64,000 bases of DNA. Source: JAIWNK01 sp964453115. GTDB taxonomy: Bacteria; Chloroflexota; Anaerolineae; Anaerolineales; Anaerolineaceae. Positions 1-7,359 of this stretch are shown in pieces; positions within the stretch are counted from its first letter, which is position 1; each line of letters starts with the position of its first letter. The stretch spans positions 1-64,000 of the forward strand of contig CAYVRT010000019.1 of assembly GCA_964453115.1 (NCBI GenBank), given 5' to 3'. Made by a program: the position numbers and the translations under genes. The notes beneath the pieces are model-generated. The model had not been told where the DNA came from, searched no databases, and saw only the letters and a list, made by a program, of their open reading frames with translations.

Positions 1-22
1 CGGCTGCCCGCTGGCTCAACCT

Positions 23-448
23 CTAACCATTGCGCACGAATTTGACCATCCGCAGCACATTGCCCAACTGCGCATCATAGCGATACGTCACCTCATCCAT
101 CACACGGCGGATGAAGTAAATTCCCAACCCACCCACAGCCCGCTTATCAAGCGGACAGGAGACATCCGGTTCTGTTTGTTCCAACGGATTGAAGGGCTTG
201 CCCTGGTCTATAATTTCCACCGCAAACAGCCCATCCAGACAGGCACAGCGCATCTGCACCATACCGGTCTGCCCTTTGGGGTAAGCATAGGAAATAACAT
301 TGGTGACCGCCTCGTCCACGGCAAGGCGCACCTCAAAAAGCTGCCGATCGTTTAAACCCAATTCTCGTCCAAGGTCTGTGATAAAATCCAGCACCTGGGC
401 GAGCATCTCAATCTGATTAGGAAAAGACAATTCCTGTTCCATAAACAT
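23..448 (-). CDS. RsbW/SpoIIAB-like serine-protein kinase (anti-sigma factor, HATPase_c_2)
   Basis: A 141-residue single-domain GHKL ATPase. Visible are the N-box-like run RLAVDEAVTNVISYAYP, the G1-like EIIDQGKPFNP and the G2-like GGLGIYFIRRVMDEV. Proteins of this family bind and inhibit a sigma factor or phosphorylate an STAS-domain anti-anti-sigma partner; no partner gene is visible in the window, and the downstream gene lies off its edge. The frame stays open upstream to 577, but the family fold begins at the Met at 448 (or 442), so I use 448. It is divergent from the cNMP/histidine-kinase gene at 540, with an AT-rich shared intergenic region. Confidence 0.85.
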   Translation of the reverse strand: MFMEQELSFPNQIEMLAQVLDFITDLGRELGLNDRQLFEVRLAVDEAVTNVISYAYPKGQTGMVQMRCACLDGLFAVEIIDQGKPFNPLEQTEPDVSCPLDKRAVGGLGIYFIRRVMDEVTYRYDAQLGNVLRMVKFVRNG

Positions 449-504
449 CTTGATTTTACCAGGAATTGGGTCAAAATTCCCATCCACAAAAATCAGAATC
501 GCCT

Positions 505-514
505 TATAATTATA
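505..514. promoter_or_regulatory. Overlapping divergent -10 elements
   Basis: TATAATTATA is a perfect palindrome that offers TATAAT on the plus strand (505-510) and on the minus strand (514-509). It sits midway between two divergent starts (448 minus, 540 plus). No good -35 is seen for either direction, so this is a candidate only. Confidence 0.4.
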
Positions 515-539
515 GAAGACTTTGAAAAGGACTCTTTTT

Positions 540-1700
540 ATGGTGGACGAAACCCAATTGAAAGCGATTCTGAGCAAGGCCTTTCCTGGAATTCTGGATA
601 GCGAGGCTGATGAGCTAATCCAGTCTGGTCGTGTTCTTTACTTTGAGCCTGGCAGTGTGCTATGCCAGGAAGGGGCATTGGAATCCACCTTTTATGTCAT
701 TCTGGAAGGGGATGTCGAAGTAACCAAGAGCATCAACCAATCGGAAGAGCGGTTTCTGACCAATTTATCTGCCGGGGCGTTCTTTGGTGAAATGGCAATC
801 ATCCACAGCGCACCGCGCGCCGCAACCATCACCACCCTCACCCGCACCAAGGTGCTGGAAATTCCGCGCGAAGGGTTTGCCAAAATGTTGCAACGCTCCA
901 GCAGCATGTCTATGGCAATTGTGCGCGAAATCAGCCGCCGCTTGCGTGAAAACGACGAAATGGCAATTGGCGATCTGCGCCAGAAGGCCGGACAACTGGC
1001 CGAAGCCTATCAGCAATTGGCCGAGCAAGATTACGCCCGGCGCGTCTTCCTCACCACCATTGCGCATGAGCTGCGGACCCCGCTCATGGCTGCCAACGGC
1101 TACCTGCACCTGATTCGCAGCGGCGCGCTGCAAGGCGAATCGCTCAACAGCGCCCTCGACACCATCTCGCGCAATCTGCTCGAAATCACCAGCCTGACCA
1201 ATGACATTCTCTTCCTGCAAGAGATGGAACTGATCCTGCCCGAATTTGAGCCAACCGATGTTGGCGACGTGGTGCGCCTGGCAATTAAAGGACTGCAAGA
1301 GCGCTCCAAACAAAGCAACATCAAGCTGCACATAAACATTCAGCCCGATTTGCCGCGCGTCCAGGCAGATAGCAAGAGCCTGAGCCGCGCGATTGCCGCG
1401 ATCATTGATAATGCAATCAAGTTCAGCCCCGAAGGCGGCGATGTGCATGTCACGGTTGGCAACGACTCAACCCAGGTATGGATCATCATCCAGGATCATG
1501 GCGTCGGCATCCCGGCCCAATACCTGCCGCGCATCTTTGAGCGCTTCTTCCACCTGGATGAAGTCAATGGACATATGTTCCGCGGCGCAGGCCTGGGGCT
1601 TTCCATTGCCCGGCAGGTGATTGAACAGCACAAAGGCCGCATCACCGTTGATAGCGAAGTGGGGCAAGGCAGCACCTTCATCGTGCGCCTGCGCCGCTGA
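540..1700 (+). CDS. Sensor histidine kinase with N-terminal cNMP-binding domain
   Basis: 386 residues. Residues about 10-125 form a CRP-type cyclic-nucleotide-binding beta-barrel (LYFEPGSVLCQEG, then GAFFGEMAIIH). A short coiled linker (QKAGQLAEAYQQLAEQ) leads to a HisKA domain with the phospho-acceptor His at about residue 176 (AHELRTPLMAANGYL). A complete HATPase_c domain follows: N box IIDNAIKFSPEGG, G1 DHGVGIP, F box IFERFFHLD, G2 GAGLGLSIARQV. No transmembrane segment is present, so this is a soluble kinase whose input is probably a nucleotide or other small ligand. The frame can start at a TTG at 522, but AAAGGA at 526-531 lies 8 nt before the ATG at 540, which decides the start. No response regulator is adjacent. 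Confidence 0.9.
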   Translation: MVDETQLKAILSKAFPGILDSEADELIQSGRVLYFEPGSVLCQEGALESTFYVILEGDVEVTKSINQSEERFLTNLSAGAFFGEMAIIHSAPRAATITTLTRTKVLEIPREGFAKMLQRSSSMSMAIVREISRRLRENDEMAIGDLRQKAGQLAEAYQQLAEQDYARRVFLTTIAHELRTPLMAANGYLHLIRSGALQGESLNSALDTISRNLLEITSLTNDILFLQEMELILPEFEPTDVGDVVRLAIKGLQERSKQSNIKLHINIQPDLPRVQADSKSLSRAIAAIIDNAIKFSPEGGDVHVTVGNDSTQVWIIIQDHGVGIPAQYLPRIFERFFHLDEVNGHMFRGAGLGLSIARQVIEQHKGRITVDSEVGQGSTFIVRLRR

Positions 1701-1705
1701 ACCAT

Positions 1706-2131
1706 TTAGCCAATTGTCAAAACAACAATCCCCGCTATCGTCAGCAACATGCCGATGGCGGTTTTTAATGTCAGTGGCTCGCCGCCGACAATCAGGCCCA
1801 TCAACGCGCCAAACAAAGGCGAAGTGAAGGCAATCGGCATCACCTTGGTTAAAGGTGCGCCCTTAATCGCCGTGTAGAAACACAGCATCCCAACGGCTCC
1901 CGCCACCACACCGCCGCCAATCACCATATAGAGCAGCGCCTTTGGCCCAGCCTGCGGCACCGTCTTCCATTGCGGGTAACTGGCAATTGCTAAAATCACC
2001 AACGCCACCGCCGTGCGGATGGTGATGCCCATTGTTGGTGAAAGGTTGCCCAAATGCAGGCCTTTCTTTTCAAAATATCCGCCCACCCCCCAGGCAATCG
2101 CCGTCAACAAAGCAAACAATTGTGGTTTCAT
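1706..2131 (-). CDS. Half-size EamA/DMT-superfamily membrane transporter
   Basis: 141 residues with about five hydrophobic segments and a single EamA repeat (LLTAIAWGVGGYFEKKGL at the start, LIVGGEPLTLKTAIGMLLTI at the end). Most EamA carriers have two such repeats, so this one probably works as a dimer, as SMR proteins do; the substrate cannot be told. AGGAG lies 6 nt before the ATG. It follows the aminotransferase gene by about 20 nt on the same strand and is probably cotranscribed. Its 3' end is 5 nt from the convergent kinase gene. Confidence 0.8.
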   Translation of the reverse strand: MKPQLFALLTAIAWGVGGYFEKKGLHLGNLSPTMGITIRTAVALVILAIASYPQWKTVPQAGPKALLYMVIGGGVVAGAVGMLCFYTAIKGAPLTKVMPIAFTSPLFGALMGLIVGGEPLTLKTAIGMLLTIAGIVVLTIG

Positions 2132-2152
2132 TCCAGGCTCCTTTCTTTTGCA

Positions 2153-3547
2153 TTACCAGTGAAAATAATCTTCAAAACGCACCGACCAACCACGGGGCAA
2201 AAAAGCACCGGAAGGCAAGTCTTGCTCATACTGTCCTTGATATGCGCCGCGCCGAATGGACTCCAAGGCCAGCACCAGCGCATCTACATCGGCAAAGCTA
2301 TTGTAGAGGCCAAAGGAAATGCGCACCATGCCCGGCACCGCCCGGCGGTCATCGGCCAAAATTTGCTCGCGCACCAAAGCCGATTGCACCTCATCCACGC
2401 CCATCAATTGCAGCAAATAGGGGTGCGCACAAAAACAACCATTTCGCACACCAATGCCATACTCAAAGCCCAAAATGGCGGCCAGCAAATAATGCGAAAA
2501 CCCTTCCAGATTGAGCGGAATGACACCCAGGCGCTCCTGCACTGCCGCCGGGTCCTGCCCACCATAGAGGCGCAGGCCGGGCAAGGCACGCAGCTTGCGC
2601 AAGGCATATTCGGTCAACTCCATCTCGTGCTGCGCCACCGCATCCATGCCAATCGCTTCCAGACCGGCAATTGCTGCCGCCAACGCCACCGCCCCAATCG
2701 TGTTGGGGCTGCCCGCCTCATCGCGTTCAGGCGGAGCAGACCAAACTACCTGGTCGAGAGTCACAATTTCCACCTCGCCGCCGCCGCGCAAATCGGGCTC
2801 GCCCTCGGCAAAACAATCGCGCCGGCCAATCAATGCGCCGCAACCAAATGGCGCATACATCTTGTGTGCCGAGATCGTCACATAATCGAAATGGGCCGGG
2901 TCTGACAGGGGCAACATCTCCACCCGACGGTGCGGCGCCAATTGGGCGCAATCCACTGCAATTTGCACCCCGGCAGCATGTGCTTTCTCTGCCAGACGAT
3001 GCACCGGGTTAATCACCCCGGTCACATTGCTTGCTCCGCTAATTGCCACCAGCCCAACCCGCCCGGCATATTGCCGCAACCGGGCATCAAAATCATCCTC
3101 GTCCAATTGTCCATTTTCCAAAACGCCAATATGCACCACTTCGGCCACTGCCCGCCAGGGCAAATCATTCGAATGATGCTCCATTGTGCTAACCAGGACA
3201 ACCGGGTTGGGCATGGAAAAGCGAAACCGGCGCGCCAGCTTGTTCACCGCCTCGGTTGTATTCTTGCCAAAGATGCAGACATGTTCATCCGCATTGGCGC
3301 CGACAAAACGCAACACGGCCTGGCGCGCCTCTTCATAGAAATGGGTGGAAAGCTGACTTTTGAAACCTGTGCCACGATGGACACTGCTGTAGTAAGTGAG
3401 AAAATTCTGCACCGCATCGGCCACCCGGTGCATAGCAGGGGTCGAAGCAGCGTTATCCAGATTAATGTAGGGAACAAGCCGCCCATCGAGCAGCGGAACC
3501 GGTGTATCTACCCCGGTGAACAACGAACGATATAGCATCCCATCCAT
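2153..3547 (-). CDS. Class V aminotransferase, cysteine-desulfurase-like
   Basis: 464 residues, PLP-dependent fold type I. The N-terminal INLDNAASTP, the PLP-lysine region VTISAHKMYAPFGCGALIG (Lys about 229) and the loop VRNGCFCAHPYLLQLMG are visible. The Cys at about residue 373 aligns with the SufS active-site Cys (usual form RxGHHCAQP), so desulfurase or selenocysteine-lyase activity is possible. The protein is about 60 residues longer than SufS and no suf/isc partner is adjacent, so the substrate is uncertain. AAAGGAG lies 8 nt before the ATG at 3547, which overrules the longer frame to 3598. It is divergent from mraZ and shares its promoter region. Confidence 0.85.
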   Translation of the reverse strand: MDGMLYRSLFTGVDTPVPLLDGRLVPYINLDNAASTPAMHRVADAVQNFLTYYSSVHRGTGFKSQLSTHFYEEARQAVLRFVGANADEHVCIFGKNTTEAVNKLARRFRFSMPNPVVLVSTMEHHSNDLPWRAVAEVVHIGVLENGQLDEDDFDARLRQYAGRVGLVAISGASNVTGVINPVHRLAEKAHAAGVQIAVDCAQLAPHRRVEMLPLSDPAHFDYVTISAHKMYAPFGCGALIGRRDCFAEGEPDLRGGGEVEIVTLDQVVWSAPPERDEAGSPNTIGAVALAAAIAGLEAIGMDAVAQHEMELTEYALRKLRALPGLRLYGGQDPAAVQERLGVIPLNLEGFSHYLLAAILGFEYGIGVRNGCFCAHPYLLQLMGVDEVQSALVREQILADDRRAVPGMVRISFGLYNSFADVDALVLALESIRRGAYQGQYEQDLPSGAFLPRGWSVRFEDYFHW

Positions 3548-3587
3548 TCGAATTTCTCCTTTTTTTGTACTATTTTCCCAAAACCAC

Positions 3588-3616
3588 TTGCAAAACAATT
3601 TGTTTTGGTATATACT
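3588..3616 (+). promoter_or_regulatory. mraZ/dcw promoter
   Basis: -35 TTGCAA (3588-3593), 17-bp spacer, -10 TATACT (3611-3616); transcription should begin near 3623. TTGCAA is self-complementary, so on the minus strand the same hexamer can serve as -35 for the divergent aminotransferase gene, with TACAAA 18 nt further on. The spacer holds the perfect inverted repeat CAAAACA-ATT-TGTTTTG (3591-3607). Confidence 0.75.
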
Positions 3617-3624
3617 TGTGTCAA

Positions 3625-3650
3625 AAAGTGGTTAAAAGTGGTTAAAAGTG
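3625..3650 (+). promoter_or_regulatory. MraZ operator: three AAAGTG boxes at 10-bp spacing
   Basis: AAAGTG occurs at 3625-3630, 3635-3640 and 3645-3650, the first two followed by GTTA and the third by GAGC. MraZ is known to bind direct repeats of this type with a 10-bp period (AAAGTG[T/G]NNN in Mycoplasma, TGGGN-type boxes in E. coli). The boxes start at the predicted transcription start and lie 50-75 bp before mraZ, which is where an autorepressor site would act. A reversed near-copy (CAAGTGGTTT on the minus strand) lies at 3581-3590. Confidence 0.8.
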
Positions 3651-3700
3651 GAGCGCCGGCAGCTGTCCGGCGTTCCGCATATACCGGAGAAGTAGAACTT

Positions 3701-4129
3701 ATGTTCCTTGGACAATACGAGCACACCATTGATGAAAAAGGTCGCATGACCATCCCCGCCCGCTTCCGCGAGATGCTGGAAGATGGCGCCTACATCATGC
3801 TCGGCCTCGACCAAAACTTGATGGTGATGACCGCCTCGTACTACGAACAGAAAGCTGAAAAAGCCAACGAACAATCCATCACCAACGAAGACGCCCGCAT
3901 GCTCAAACGGCTGCTATTCTCGACCGCCAGCCGAGTCGAATTTGACAAAGCCGGGCGCATCCTCATCCCGCAATTCCTGCGCAACCTGACCGGCATGCAA
4001 AATTCAGCCGTTGTGGTGGGCGTGGGACAGCTCTTTGAAATCTGGACGCCCGAACGTTGGGGCGAGCAATTGACGCAGCTTCAAGACAGCCAGATGACCG
4101 CCAAACGTTTCACCACCCTCGACATTTGA
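3701..4129 (+). CDS. mraZ: Transcriptional regulator MraZ
   Basis: 142 residues, the usual family length, with two SpoVT/AbrB-like halves each carrying the DxxxR-type signature (DEKGRMTIPARFRE near residue 10 and DKAGRILIPQFLRN near residue 85). MraZ forms a ring-shaped oligomer, binds the operator upstream of its own gene and tunes the dcw cluster. The open frame extends upstream to 3605, but the family start MFLGQYEHTIDEKGR fits the ATG at 3701, with GGAG about 11 nt before it. It is the first gene of a long run of same-strand, mostly overlapping cell-wall genes. Confidence 0.95.
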   Translation: MFLGQYEHTIDEKGRMTIPARFREMLEDGAYIMLGLDQNLMVMTASYYEQKAEKANEQSITNEDARMLKRLLFSTASRVEFDKAGRILIPQFLRNLTGMQNSAVVVGVGQLFEIWTPERWGEQLTQLQDSQMTAKRFTTLDI

Positions 4130-4132
4130 CGC

Positions 4133-5068
4133 ATGATCCCATCCCAGACCACACCACCGCATCTTTCTGTTCTTTACCAGGAAATTATACACGCTTTAAG
4201 GCCAACCAGCCCAGGCAAATATGTGGATGCAACCATCGGTGCAGGGGGGCATGCCTGGGGAATTTTGGAGGCCAGTGCGCCGGATGGGCGTCTGCTCGGC
4301 TTCGATCTCGATCCGCAGGCGCTGGCGCTGGCAAGCCAGCGCCTGTCGCTATTTGCGGGGCGCTTCACCCTGTTTCAGGCCTCCTACACCACCCTGCTGA
4401 ACGCCCTGCAAACGCAAGGTTGGCAGGCCGTAGATGGCATCGTCCTCGACCTGGGCGTCTCCTCGATGGAACTCGACACCCCGGCGCGCGGTTTTTCCTT
4501 CCAGCATGATGGGCCGCTCGACATGCGCTTTTCGCCCACTGCCCCCACCACTGCCGCCGACCTGGTCAACACCCTGGAAGAAACCGAACTGGCCGACCTG
4601 CTCTGGCGCTACGGTGAAGAAAAACAATCCCGCCGCATTGCCCGCGCCATCATCGCCGCCCGCCCACTTCACACCACCCGGCAGCTTGCCGACCTCATCC
4701 GCAACCTGCTCGGCCAGGGCCGACTTCACCCCGCCACGCGCACCTTCCAGGCCTTGCGCATCGCCGTCAACGACGAATTGCGCTCGCTTGAAACCACCCT
4801 GCCGAACGCCATTCAGGCCCTTGCACCCGGTGGACGGTTGGCCGTCATCTCCTTCCACTCGCTGGAAGACCGTATCGTCAAGCAGTTTCTGCGCCGCGAG
4901 GCCAGCCACTGCATCTGCCCTCCCGAACAACCCATCTGCACCTGCCAGCACCGGGCAACCGTCCAACTCCTCACCAAACACGCCATCATTCCCGCCCCCG
5001 CCGAGATTTCCCAAAACCCACGTTCCCGCAGCGCCAAACTGCGCGTGGCCGAGAAACTCCTGGCATGA
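4133..5068 (+). CDS. rsmH: 16S rRNA (cytosine-1402-N4)-methyltransferase RsmH
   Basis: 311 residues, full length. It shows the SAM motif GAGGHAWGILEA, the acidic strand LGFDLDPQALALA, DLGVSSMELDTPARGFSF, GPLDMRF, and the C-terminal QALRIAVNDELRSLE and LAVISFHSLEDRIVKQF. The enzyme methylates N4 of C1402 in the decoding centre. It starts 3 nt after the mraZ stop and is certainly cotranscribed with it. Confidence 0.97.
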   Translation: MIPSQTTPPHLSVLYQEIIHALRPTSPGKYVDATIGAGGHAWGILEASAPDGRLLGFDLDPQALALASQRLSLFAGRFTLFQASYTTLLNALQTQGWQAVDGIVLDLGVSSMELDTPARGFSFQHDGPLDMRFSPTAPTTAADLVNTLEETELADLLWRYGEEKQSRRIARAIIAARPLHTTRQLADLIRNLLGQGRLHPATRTFQALRIAVNDELRSLETTLPNAIQALAPGGRLAVISFHSLEDRIVKQFLRREASHCICPPEQPICTCQHRATVQLLTKHAIIPAPAEISQNPRSRSAKLRVAEKLLA

Positions 5069-5090
5069 TTCTTGCAACTGAGACAGTACA

Positions 5091-5564
5091 ATGAGCGACC
5101 GTTTTCAATCTCGCTGGATCAACGCCTACCGACAGGCCCCCTGGAGAACCCAAATTCAATGGATTGGGGTCTTCATGTTGGGTCTGATTGCAATTGTACT
5201 GGTTGCCGGTCTCTATCTAAACATCACCGCCCAGGCCGCTGCCGCCGGGGTTGAAATTCAGCTCATGGAGAATGAACGGGAGACCCTCCAGCGCCAAATT
5301 TCTGATCAGCGCGCCCGTCTTGCACTTCTCACCTCTGCCTCCGTCATGGAAGCCCGCGCCCTCGAACTAGGCTACGAGCGCGCCGATGTGGAAAATGCTG
5401 TTTATGTCGTTGTACCAGGCTACACCGGACGCACCCTGGCCCCCCTGGCCCTGCCCGCCAACGCCCTCAACGAGCAGCCACCCCTCGTGCTGCCCGCCTA
5501 CCGCCAATCTTTGTGGGAGTGGCTGTTTGAGGCCACCCTGCGCATTCGCCGCAGCACCCCCTGA
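5091..5564 (+). CDS. ftsL: FtsL/DivIC-like septum formation protein
   Basis: 157 residues, bitopic: a short basic cytoplasmic tail, one transmembrane segment (IGVFMLGLIAIVLVAGLYL, about residues 26-44), then a coiled coil (VEIQLMENERETLQRQISDQ) and a Pro-rich tail. The topology, the LGYERADVE stretch after the coil and the position between rsmH and ftsI are those of FtsL, which links FtsQ/DivIB and DivIC to the FtsWI synthase. Sequence identity is always low in this family, so the name rests mainly on topology and position. Confidence 0.75.
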   Translation: MSDRFQSRWINAYRQAPWRTQIQWIGVFMLGLIAIVLVAGLYLNITAQAAAAGVEIQLMENERETLQRQISDQRARLALLTSASVMEARALELGYERADVENAVYVVVPGYTGRTLAPLALPANALNEQPPLVLPAYRQSLWEWLFEATLRIRRSTP

Positions 5565-5576
5565 GGAGGCATTCGA

Positions 5577-7346
5577 ATGAACTTATTCAAAATTACCCGC
5601 ATTCACAGCGCCGGTTTCCTACTCGCCATGATGAGCCTGCTCATCATCCTGCAAATGGTGCGCATTCAGACCAATGTCAATGCCCAGGTGTTGAGCGAAG
5701 AAGCTGAAACCCGCTATGGCTATGAACGACGGCGCATCTACCCCGAACGCGGCGCCATCTACGACCGCTGGGGGCATCTCCTGGCCGGTAACAAAGAAGT
5801 TTACGAAGTTGGCATTGCTCTCAACCAGGTCAGCGACCCGCAAACCATCGCCATGGTTGCCGCCGGCCTGCTCGACCTCGACCAGGCAACCGTCTATTCC
5901 CTTGCCAGCCAGCCCTACATTCGCGGCCAACAGGAATACATCGTCCTGAAAGATTTTGTCAGCGCCGAAACCATTCAACAAATTAGCGACCTGCAAGACC
6001 AGTACGCCAATGCCAAAACCCGCAAGGGCGAAACAGGCCCCAACCTGAACGGATTGCACTGGGTCGGCCATTTGCAGCGCACCTATCCCGAAAACGCACT
6101 CGGCTCCAATGTCTTGGGCTTTTATTCCTTCCGCGACCGCACCAATGGAATTGGTTATTTTGGGATTGAGGAAAAATATAACGACCTGATGGCTGGCGTG
6201 CCGCTCGATGTCATTCTGCCCGTAGACCCGAAAGAAATTGTTGAAGTGCCGGTCGTCCCACCCGGCGCCAGCCTGGTGCTGACCATAGACCGGGCCATTC
6301 AAGCCAGCGTTGAGCGCATTCTGGATGATGCAGTCGAACGCAATGGCGCAGTTTCAGGCACCATCATCGTTCTCGACCCACGCAGCGGAGAGGTGCTAGC
6401 CATGGCAACCACCCCGCGCCTCAACCCCAATCAATATTGGGATTATGGCGACTTATTCCCCGGCAGCACACCTTATAACCGTGCCATCAGCCAGACTTAT
6501 GAACCCGGCTCTGTCTTCAAAGTCCTCACCATGGCTGCCGCACTGGATGCAGGCATCGTCACCCCTGAAACCAACTTTCTGGATAACGGCGCCATCGAAG
6601 TGGGCGGTATTACCATCTATAACTGGGATCGCGGGGCGTGGGGCTGGCAAACCATGACCGGTTGTATGCAGCACTCATTGAACGTCTGCCTGGCCTGGGT
6701 GGCAACCGAGCTTGGCCCAACCCGCTTCTATGACTATCTGAAGGCCTTTGGCATCGGTCACCGCACCAACATTGACCTATCCGGCGAACAAATTTGGCCG
6801 CTCAGCCTGCCCGGTGACTCCACCTGGTACCAGGTCAACCTTGGCACCAATTCCTTTGGGCAAGGGGTAGCCGTCACCCCCATTCAAATGGCAGCGGCTG
6901 CCTCGGCCCTGGCAAATGATGGCAACATCATGGCCCCGCACATGGTCAAGGCCGTCATTCAGGATGGCAAACAACGCGATGTGCGCCCGATGATCATTGG
7001 CAGCCCCATTTCGCCACAAACAGCGCAGAGCATCACCGACATGTTGGCAATCTCGCTCGAAGAAGAATCATCCGATGCCCTGGTCGAAGGCTACCGCGTG
7101 GCTGGCAAAACTGGCACAGCCGAAATCCCTTCACCGCAGGGCTATCTCAGCGATGCAACCAACGCCTCGTTCGTTGGCTGGGGTCCAGCCGATGACCCGC
7201 AATTCCTCGTCTACGTCTGGTTGGAAAAGCCAGCCAGTTCTCCCTGGGGATCGGTTGTTGCTGCCCCGGTCTTTCGGGATGTCGTCAAAGAACTGGTCGT
7301 GCTGCTCAACATACCACCCGATTCCATCCGTCAGCAAATCCGTTGA
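5577..7346 (+). CDS. ftsI: Peptidoglycan transpeptidase FtsI (class B PBP)
   Basis: 589 residues. A signal anchor (about 13-28) is followed by the PBP dimerisation domain (RRIYPERGAIYDRWG) and a transpeptidase domain with all three catalytic motifs: SVFK (Ser312, Lys315), SLN (367-369) and KTG (511-513). It crosslinks septal peptidoglycan outside the membrane together with FtsW, encoded downstream. No PASTA repeats are present at the C terminus. In most dcw clusters murE follows this gene; here murF follows 13 nt later. Confidence 0.95.
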   Translation: MNLFKITRIHSAGFLLAMMSLLIILQMVRIQTNVNAQVLSEEAETRYGYERRRIYPERGAIYDRWGHLLAGNKEVYEVGIALNQVSDPQTIAMVAAGLLDLDQATVYSLASQPYIRGQQEYIVLKDFVSAETIQQISDLQDQYANAKTRKGETGPNLNGLHWVGHLQRTYPENALGSNVLGFYSFRDRTNGIGYFGIEEKYNDLMAGVPLDVILPVDPKEIVEVPVVPPGASLVLTIDRAIQASVERILDDAVERNGAVSGTIIVLDPRSGEVLAMATTPRLNPNQYWDYGDLFPGSTPYNRAISQTYEPGSVFKVLTMAAALDAGIVTPETNFLDNGAIEVGGITIYNWDRGAWGWQTMTGCMQHSLNVCLAWVATELGPTRFYDYLKAFGIGHRTNIDLSGEQIWPLSLPGDSTWYQVNLGTNSFGQGVAVTPIQMAAAASALANDGNIMAPHMVKAVIQDGKQRDVRPMIIGSPISPQTAQSITDMLAISLEEESSDALVEGYRVAGKTGTAEIPSPQGYLSDATNASFVGWGPADDPQFLVYVWLEKPASSPWGSVVAAPVFRDVVKELVVLLNIPPDSIRQQIR

Positions 7347-7359
7347 AAGAGGAAGACCC

